Assembly: GCA_937942115.1 (NCBI GenBank)
Contig: CALDFY010000236.1
Span: 1 to 26,687 of the forward strand
DNA length: 26,687 nt
Direction: 5' to 3'
Source of the DNA: an uncultured Anaerolineae bacterium
GTDB lineage: Bacteria > Chloroflexota > Anaerolineae > B4-G1 > DUEL01
Positions 22,237 to 26,687 of this stretch are shown here, one piece after another. A model generated the notes under the pieces. That model was given only the letters and a program-made list of their open reading frames with translations. It was not told the DNA's origin and did no database searches. Position 1 is the first letter of the stretch. Each line of letters opens with the position of its first letter. The translations under genes and the position numbers were made by a program.

Positions 22237-22965
22237 ATGGAAATCCCCTCCCTCTTCCTGGCTCTCCTGGCGGGCCTGGCGTCCTTTCTTTCCCCCTGCG
22301 TCCTCCCGATGGTGCCGGCTTACATCGGCTACCTGAGCGGCCGCGCCATCGCCGGGACGGATGCCGGGACCTCTGCCCGGGAGCGGTTTGCCACTTTCCT
22401 CCATGCCCTGGCCTTTGTGCTGGGCTTCTCTGCGGTCTTCGTCGCTCTGGGCGCGGCGGCCGGTGGGCTGGGCCGCCTCCTGCGCGCCGACTGGGTCCGC
22501 TGGCTCGGCGGCCTGGTGATGGTCTTCTTCGGGCTGGCGCTGATGGGGGCGGTCAAACTCCCTGCGCTCTACACCGAACGGCGGCTTCACCTCCGCGCCG
22601 GTTCCCGATGGGGCTACCTCTCCTCGGCCCTCGTCGGCGTCTCCTTTGCCGCCGGATGGACCCCCTGCGTCGGGCCGGTGCTGGGGGCCATCCTGGCCCT
22701 GGGGGCCAGCCAGGAGACGGCGGGGAAAGCCGTGCTCCTGCTGGCGGCCTACTCCCTCGGCCTGGGCATCCCCTTCGCTGGAGTGGGACTGGCGGTGGAC
22801 CGGATGGGTGCGTGGCTGCGACGCCTGCACCGCTACCTCCGCCCCATCCAGGTCGCCACCGGCGCCGTCATTCTCCTGTTCGGCGTGCTCCTCTTTATGG
22901 ACTGGCTGCGCGTCCTGGGCGCGTGGATGACCTCCCTGGGCCTGGGCTGGGACCTGGGGCTATAA
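22237..22965 (+). CDS. ccdA: cytochrome c biogenesis/thiol transporter CcdA
   Basis: This 242-residue membrane protein has six helices and the paired redox cysteines of the CcdA/DsbD transmembrane family. LSPCVLPMVPAYIGYLSG carries C21 and GWTPCVGPVLGAIL carries C144. It moves reducing equivalents from cytoplasmic thioredoxin across the membrane to thiol-redox proteins outside. No thioredoxin-like or heme-lyase gene is adjacent in this window. I chose the ATG at 22237 because the hydrophobic N-terminus starts there; an open stretch upstream overlaps the previous gene. A clear terminator follows. Confidence 0.93.
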   Translation: MEIPSLFLALLAGLASFLSPCVLPMVPAYIGYLSGRAIAGTDAGTSARERFATFLHALAFVLGFSAVFVALGAAAGGLGRLLRADWVRWLGGLVMVFFGLALMGAVKLPALYTERRLHLRAGSRWGYLSSALVGVSFAAGWTPCVGPVLGAILALGASQETAGKAVLLLAAYSLGLGIPFAGVGLAVDRMGAWLRRLHRYLRPIQVATGAVILLFGVLLFMDWLRVLGAWMTSLGLGWDLGL

Positions 22966-22968
22966 CGG

Positions 22969-23000
22969 GCCGGGCTCCTCAGAAGGAGCCCGGCACGTTT
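22969..23000 (+). terminator. intrinsic terminator after ccdA
   Basis: An 11-bp stem, GCCGGGCTCCT/AGGAGCCCGGC, with loop CAGA is followed by ACGTTTTAC. It starts three bases after the ccdA stop and separates this operon from the convergent GNAT gene. Confidence 0.85.
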
Positions 23001-23076
23001 TACCTCTCCTGTTTCAGTTTCCCCGTCTGTTTGTTACGCGTCATTCCCCTGGCCAAAACTCCCCTGTGGGCAATGG

Positions 23077-24039
23077 TCAGTGCTCTGTGTCCGTGGTCCG
23101 TCGTCTCCAGAGGGTCAGGTCGGTCTGGAATTCCAGACCCAGGACGGATGCCAGTGCTCTGCCCTCCGGCTCCTCTATGAGAAGGTCCACGTAGGCAAAG
23201 CCCAGGCGGGCCGCCAGGGCCTGCAGGGCCTCCACTGCCGGGCGCAGGTCGGCCTCCGGCGGCGCCCAGACGAAACCGTCGGCCTGGGCGGGTGCCAGGG
23301 GTTGCGCCCGCAGGCCCAGCCAGACTGTCTCTCCGCCCGGCAGGCGGGCCTGCCAGCGCCCCCACGGGAGACGGGCCAGTTCCGGCAGCGGTCGGTCGGC
23401 GATTTCAAACCACATGTGGCGCCCGGTCTGGTAGCGGCCCACCCGCAGCGCCAGCCCCTGCCCGACAGGGTAGGGGGCATCGTCGGCCCGGCGGAGGTCG
23501 GCGGGCAGCGGCCCCTCTCGCGCCGGGGCCTGCCACTCCCGCAGCCACAGCCAGGGCTCAAACCCCACCCGGCGGTAGAACGGCTCCGCCTCCCGCTCCG
23601 GTTGGGTCGTGAGCGCCGCGCAGCCGCGCTCCCGGGCCAGCGCGACCCCCGCCTCCACCAGCGTCCGGCCCACTCCCCGCCCCAGATGGGCCGCGTGGAC
23701 GTAGAGGAGAGAAATGTGCAGGACGTGCCCATACGGCGGCGGCTCATCGTCCTCCACGAACTCCGCCTCGCCCACCACTTCATGGCGCAGGCTGTCAGCC
23801 TGCGCTACAGCGACCAGGGCCAGATGGCCCGCCCCCAGCCAGTGTCGGAGGTGCGCCGCGCAGGTCTCTCCATTCATCCACGGGCCGCCGTGGAGCCAGT
23901 GCTCGTAGGGGGAGAGGGCATCGTAGGGCACCGGATCCCCTTTCCCGCCCCGCCGCCAGACCCGAATATGGCTGCAGTGGACGGCGGTGATGGCGGCCGC
24001 GTCCTCGGGCGTCGCCGGGCGGATGGTCAGACCGTTCAT
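23077..24039 (-). CDS. GNAT acetyltransferase with a second GNAT-like half
   Basis: This is a 320-residue protein. Residues 1 to about 165 form a GNAT domain: LTIRPATPEDAAAITAVH at the start, VVGEAEFVEDD and HISLLYVHAAHLGRGVGRTL (the acetyl-CoA loop), then FYRRVGFEPW. The C-terminal half has similar strand spacing (ALAARLGFAYVDLLIEE, ASVLGLEFQTDLTLW) but no acetyl-CoA loop, so it looks like a degenerate second domain. Residues around 77-86 (VAQADSLRHE) are encoded by a GTAG palindrome. The gene follows nadB by 25 bases. The substrate is unknown. Confidence 0.87.
   Translation of the reverse strand: MNGLTIRPATPEDAAAITAVHCSHIRVWRRGGKGDPVPYDALSPYEHWLHGGPWMNGETCAAHLRHWLGAGHLALVAVAQADSLRHEVVGEAEFVEDDEPPPYGHVLHISLLYVHAAHLGRGVGRTLVEAGVALARERGCAALTTQPEREAEPFYRRVGFEPWLWLREWQAPAREGPLPADLRRADDAPYPVGQGLALRVGRYQTGRHMWFEIADRPLPELARLPWGRWQARLPGGETVWLGLRAQPLAPAQADGFVWAPPEADLRPAVEALQALAARLGFAYVDLLIEEPEGRALASVLGLEFQTDLTLWRRRTTDTEH
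23785..23808 (-). repeat. GTAG hairpin inside the GNAT coding sequence
   Basis: On the minus strand, GTAG (23808-23805) leads a perfect nine-base stem GCGCAGGCT/AGCCTGCGC with a three-base loop. It is read as GTA-GCG-CAG-GCT, which keeps the frame open. The word closely matches the second hairpin of the elements at 16211 and 18303. Confidence 0.82.
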
Positions 24040-24064
24040 TACTTCTAACCCGGAAATTGGCAAA

Positions 24065-25636
24065 TTACGACTCCCGATAATGGCAGCCCTGGCTCCGGCG
24101 GTTGTGGTAGGCGGCCTCTGCGACCAGCAGGGCGGCCTGTACCGCGTGGCGCAACCCCACCAGTCCATCGCTCAGCCGGCTGGCCCGGTAGAAGTCGTCT
24201 ATCTCTTCCTTCAGGTGACGGAGGTCCCGCAGGGCGCGCGTGAGCCGCCGCTCGGAGCGGACCAGTCCCACGTAGTTCCACATCGTGTACTGAATGGCCC
24301 GCAGGTCGCGCCAGATGAGGGCCGGGTCCGCCTCCTCCACCCCCGTCTCCTCCCAGGGCGGGACCTCCTGCGGGGAGACGACAGTCAGCGCGCCCCGCGC
24401 AGCGATGTCCTGCGCCGCGCGATGCCCCCAGACCAGCCCTTCCAGAAGCGACGTGGAGGCCAGCCGGTTAGCCCCGTGGACCCCCGTGCAGGCCACCTCC
24501 CCAACGGCGTAGAGGTTGCGGACCGTCGTCCGGCCCCACTCGTCGGTCCAGACCCCGCCGCAGAAGTAGTGGGCCGCCGGGACGACCGGGATGGGCTGGG
24601 CGGTGATGTCCAGTCCCAGCGACCGGCAGCGATCATAGATGGTGGGAAAGCGCTCCCGAATCCGCTCCGGCGGGAGGACGGAGGCGATGTCCAGCAGGAC
24701 GTAGGGGTACCCGTTGGTGACCATTTCGTGGTGGATAGCCCGCGCGACCACGTCCCGGGGCGCCAGGTCGCCCCACTCCGGCGCGTACTTCTGCATAAAC
24801 GGACGGCCATCCGGAGTGAACAACCGTCCTCCTTCCCCCCGCACCGCTTCGGAGATGAGAAACCCCTCCGCGCCGGGAAGGGCCAGGACGGTGGGGTGGA
24901 ACTGGACGTATTCGGCGTTGATGACCCGCGCGCCGGCCCGGTAGGCCATAGCCAGGCCGTCGCCCCGGGCGCCTTCCGGATTGGTGGTGTACCGGTAGAT
25001 GCGGCCCAGGCCGCCCGTCGCCAGCACCGTCGCCCCGGCCAGATACCGGTGCACCCGTCCGGTGGACCGGTCCAGCACGTACGCGCCGTGGCAGGTGATG
25101 GGGTCGTAGACGGTGAGGGAGTTTCGGGCGTGGTGGGGGAAGGTGATGAGGTCCACCGCCGTAGCGTCGGTCACCAGGCGGACGTTGGGGTACCGGCGCA
25201 GGGCGGCGACCAGCGCGCCGATGATGGCCCGCCCCGTCGCATCGCCGACGTGGAGGATGCGGGGGCGGGAGTGGGCCCCCTCCAGACCGTAGGCCAGCCG
25301 TCCGTCGGGCTTCCGGTCAAAGGGGACACCCAGTTCCCGGATCAGCAACTCCTCCACCAGCCGGGGCCCCTCCTCAGCCAGGATGCGGACGGCGGCGGGG
25401 AGGCTGAGGCCGGCTCCGGCGGCCAGGACGTCCTGGGCCAGCAGGTCGGGGCGATCGTCCTCCCCCAGGGCGACGATGCCGCCCTGGGCGTAACGGGTAT
25501 TGCTCTCTTCCGGTTCGGCCGCGCGGGTAATGACGGTGACCTGCCGCTGCCGGTCGCGCGCCAGGAAGAGCGCGGCCGTCGCTCCAGCAACGCCACAGCC
25601 GATGATCAGGACGTCAGTCTCTACCGGTTCGGTCAT
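24065..25636 (-). CDS. nadB: L-aspartate oxidase
   Basis: This 523-residue flavoenzyme oxidises aspartate to iminoaspartate, the first step of de novo NAD synthesis. The N-terminus DVLIIGCGVAGATAALFLA is the FAD dinucleotide fold. NTRYAQGGIVAL, YVQFHPTVLALPGAEGFLISEAVRGEGG, HYFCGGVWTDEWGRTT and ANRLASTSLLEGLVWGHRAA are succinate dehydrogenase/NadB hallmarks. A helical C-terminal domain ends the protein. I chose the ATG at 25636 with GGAGGG upstream; the frame is open further upstream through the VapC gene but without family sequence. In the restored VapC frame, the toxin stop would overlap this ATG as ATGA. nadA is not in the window. Confidence 0.95.
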   Translation of the reverse strand: MTEPVETDVLIIGCGVAGATAALFLARDRQRQVTVITRAAEPEESNTRYAQGGIVALGEDDRPDLLAQDVLAAGAGLSLPAAVRILAEEGPRLVEELLIRELGVPFDRKPDGRLAYGLEGAHSRPRILHVGDATGRAIIGALVAALRRYPNVRLVTDATAVDLITFPHHARNSLTVYDPITCHGAYVLDRSTGRVHRYLAGATVLATGGLGRIYRYTTNPEGARGDGLAMAYRAGARVINAEYVQFHPTVLALPGAEGFLISEAVRGEGGRLFTPDGRPFMQKYAPEWGDLAPRDVVARAIHHEMVTNGYPYVLLDIASVLPPERIRERFPTIYDRCRSLGLDITAQPIPVVPAAHYFCGGVWTDEWGRTTVRNLYAVGEVACTGVHGANRLASTSLLEGLVWGHRAAQDIAARGALTVVSPQEVPPWEETGVEEADPALIWRDLRAIQYTMWNYVGLVRSERRLTRALRDLRHLKEEIDDFYRASRLSDGLVGLRHAVQAALLVAEAAYHNRRSQGCHYRES

Positions 25637-26045
25637 GAGCCCTCCGTGAGCCATTCCACCCGGATCAGCCCTTCCAATTGCTGGAATGCCGATCGCCTGT
25701 GACCAGTGTTGCGCCCTGCACCCGGGCCAGTGCTGCCGCAAAAACGTCCGCATAGGAAAGGGAATGATTCGCTTTGATGTGTGCGGCTGCAAACGTGAGG
25801 TCTCGGTCTGCAGGAACAATCTCTATGGGGAGATGGTCTATGATCCGGATGGCTTCCTCTGCGGCGGGACGTCCCCCTTGCCGTTCACTGATATAGAGCA
25901 CCTCCCCGTAGTTCATCAGGCACAGAGAGAGGCGAATCTTTCCTGCGTGAGCGCTGAGAGGCAACTGCCGGATCCGCTCCGCTCCTGGTTCTCCGCGCAG
26001 ATAGGCGAGGAGCGCAAAGGCGTCAAAAACGTAATGGCGGCTCAA
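25633..26045 (-). pseudogene. VapC-like PIN toxin with C-terminal frameshift
   Basis: The PIN-domain protein starts SRHYVFDAFALLAYLRGEPG, with the first acidic residue at D8. It continues through LMNYGEVLYI, HSLSYADVFAAALA and TGDRH. As written it stops at 25665 after SSNWKG (126 residues). One added base near 25687 would give FQQLEGLIRVEWLTEGS, the normal VapC ending, and a TGA overlapping the nadB ATG. I therefore read a one-base deletion at the C-terminus. All four acidic PIN residues precede the shift, so partial activity is possible. VapC-type toxins are RNases. Confidence 0.78.
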
Positions 26046-26294
26046 TTTTCTGTTCCTCCCTCTCCTGCTCTCTTTCCCGCTCTCTCAGGAGAGCCTGCGT
26101 CCAAGGCCCCCCTCTCCAAAACGCCGAAGGGCTCCAAAACCCTCCTGGATGGGGTCTTCCGGGACCGACACGATAGAGAGCACGCCGCCATAGTCTATAA
26201 ACTGAACTCGTGTGCCGGGTCGCAGGCCATATCGCTCCCGGTACTCTTTGGGGATCACTACCCACCCTTTCGGAGAAACGGTTATGATCGTCAT
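26023..26294 (-). pseudogene. AbrB/MazE-type antitoxin with homopolymer frameshift
   Basis: The N-terminus TIITVSPKGWVVIPKEYRE followed by GLRPGTRVQFIDYGGVL is a swapped-hairpin AbrB DNA-binding domain. As written it ends at 26085 after GGLGRRLS (69 residues). One extra G in the six-G run (plus-strand C run at 26107-26112) would restore TQALLREREREQEREEQKIE and a TGA at 26023. That would give the usual charged toxin-binding tail and an overlap with the VapC start. So the DNA-binding half is intact and the toxin-binding half is out of frame. A promoter and a 12-base palindrome lie upstream. Confidence 0.75.
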
Positions 26295-26310
26295 ACTGAA
26301 ACCCCAATCA

Positions 26311-26339
26311 GTAATACTTTCTGCAGAAAAGCATACCAA
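26311..26339 (-). promoter_or_regulatory. antitoxin-toxin promoter with palindromic operator
   Basis: On the minus strand, TTGGTA (26339-26334), 17 bases, and TATTAC (26316-26311). The spacer contains TTTCTGCAGAAA (26318-26329), a perfect 12-base palindrome placed where a repressor would block RNA polymerase. AbrB-type antitoxins usually repress their own operons, so this is a candidate operator. Confidence 0.5.
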
Positions 26340-26392
26340 AAAGGGCGAAAAATGCAACCAGGGTGTACCGCAGGCCGCCGTGTCTGGGGGCA

Positions 26393-26450
26393 GTGGGCGA
26401 CCCCGCAGGGGTCGCCCCACAGGCATCAAGTTAAGGCCGGGTTTGGTTGC
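26393..26450. repeat. degenerate hairpin repeat
   Basis: GGGCGACCCC/GGGGTCGCCC forms a stem with a short loop and GTGG-type feet. The following AAGTTAAGGCCGGGTTTGG resembles, with changes, AACTTAAGGCTGGCTTCGG inside the 137-bp repeat to its right. It looks like an older, decayed relative. Confidence 0.5.
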
Positions 26451-26478
26451 CCCTTCCCGCCGCCCGGGGCGCGTTTCC

Positions 26479-26523
26479 TCACCCCACCCCTGCCGCCTCC
26501 GGCGGCACCCCCTCCCCTCTCTT
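26479..26523. repeat. CCGCC/GGCGG hairpin repeat
   Basis: CCTCACCCC, then CTGCCGCC/GGCGGCA around a short loop, then CCCTCCCCTCTC. The flank pattern matches the repeat at 2172-2214 and the G-rich stretch at 79-121. No gene lies between 26295 and the end of the window. Confidence 0.5.
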
Positions 26524-26550
26524 GACTTTTGTCAGGAGAGGGGCCAGGGG

Positions 26551-26687
26551 CATAGGCGTTAACTTAAGGCTGGCTTCGGCTCTCCGCTTCCCGCCGCCTC
26601 GGGCGCCGATGGGAAATCGGCCTCCCCTGGGGGCAACCGCGAGGGTTGCCCCTACGCTTTGCGCTGGGCGTCAACCTGCGTTGACGC
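26551..26687 (-). repeat. 137-bp composite hairpin repeat, right copy (runs off the window)
   Basis: Reverse complement of 3604-3740 with about three mismatches over 137 bases. It contains the GTAG-foot GGGGCAACC/GGTTGCCCC hairpin (CTAC at 26652-26655) and the GCGTCAAC/GTTGACGC hairpin at the window edge. The match ends sharply at 26551 on the inner side and is cut by the window on the outer side. Confidence 0.9.

Noticed and set aside
23987..25702. 571-codon open frame on the plus strand
   Set aside because: Antisense to nadB, which is unmistakable; no motif, no ribosome site.
26023..26307. Separate 94-codon gene in the antitoxin region
   Set aside because: Its second half is the natural C-terminus of the antitoxin shifted by one base; its first half has no family resemblance. 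It is better explained as a frameshift.
1..26687. tRNA, rRNA and transposase genes
   Set aside because: I looked in every gap of 60 bases or more. I saw no cloverleaf with a T-arm motif, no rRNA sequence and no transposase motif.

Overview
The window is a gene-dense, high-GC bacterial chromosome segment. Compact operons, a COG1470-type NEW3 protein beside an ABC-2 exporter, the YtxH pair, several toxin-antitoxin (TA) cassettes and abundant intergenic hairpins suggest a Chloroflexota-like (possibly thermophilic) organism. That assignment is inference from gene content, because no rRNA or marker tree can be used here. No tRNA, rRNA, CRISPR array, transposase or phage gene was recognised.

Layout. 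237-3379 (minus): a three-gene operon of a NEW3-domain surface protein, an ABC ATPase and an ABC-2 permease, behind a good sigma-70-type promoter. 3380-3916: repeats, the nadC promoter, a GTAG/CTAC hairpin and a perfect 16-bp parS-like palindrome. 3917-6498 (plus): nadC, a ferritin-like protein and a DUF362 ferredoxin-type protein. 6571-10284 (minus): rpsT (TTG start, own promoter and terminator), a metallophosphoesterase, a small membrane protein coupled to a secreted polysaccharide deacetylase, and an unknown membrane protein. 10326-13363 (minus): a YtcJ-type amidohydrolase whose 3' end is triplicated with a palindromic element, overlapped by an upstream gene that fuses a DarT DNA ADP-ribosyltransferase to a DarG-like macrodomain. 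13443-19976 (plus): an MtaD-like amidohydrolase with palindromic repeats inserted in frame, thrC, iscS, a MntA-HepT TA pair, mnmA, and a decayed second MNT-HEPN pair. 19989-22965 (plus): a membrane protein and YtxH pair split by a gene remnant, then an adenosine-specific kinase family gene, a coiled-coil membrane-anchored protein and ccdA. 23077-26294 (minus): an AbrB-VapC pair (both genes apparently frameshifted), nadB and a GNAT protein.

How the genes work together. nadB and nadC supply two of the three steps of de novo NAD synthesis; nadA is not in the window. iscS and mnmA form a sulfur relay for tRNA 2-thiolation, and a TA cassette sits between them. The DarT-macrodomain fusion would consume the NAD that nadB and nadC help make.

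The most distinctive feature is a population of short hairpins that share GTAG/CTAC feet but differ in stem sequence. They resemble REP/BIME elements. They occur between genes, inside two coding sequences in the phase that stays open, and three times placed so that the TAG of GTAG is the upstream gene's stop codon. A 137-bp composite of such hairpins occurs as inverted copies near both ends of the window.
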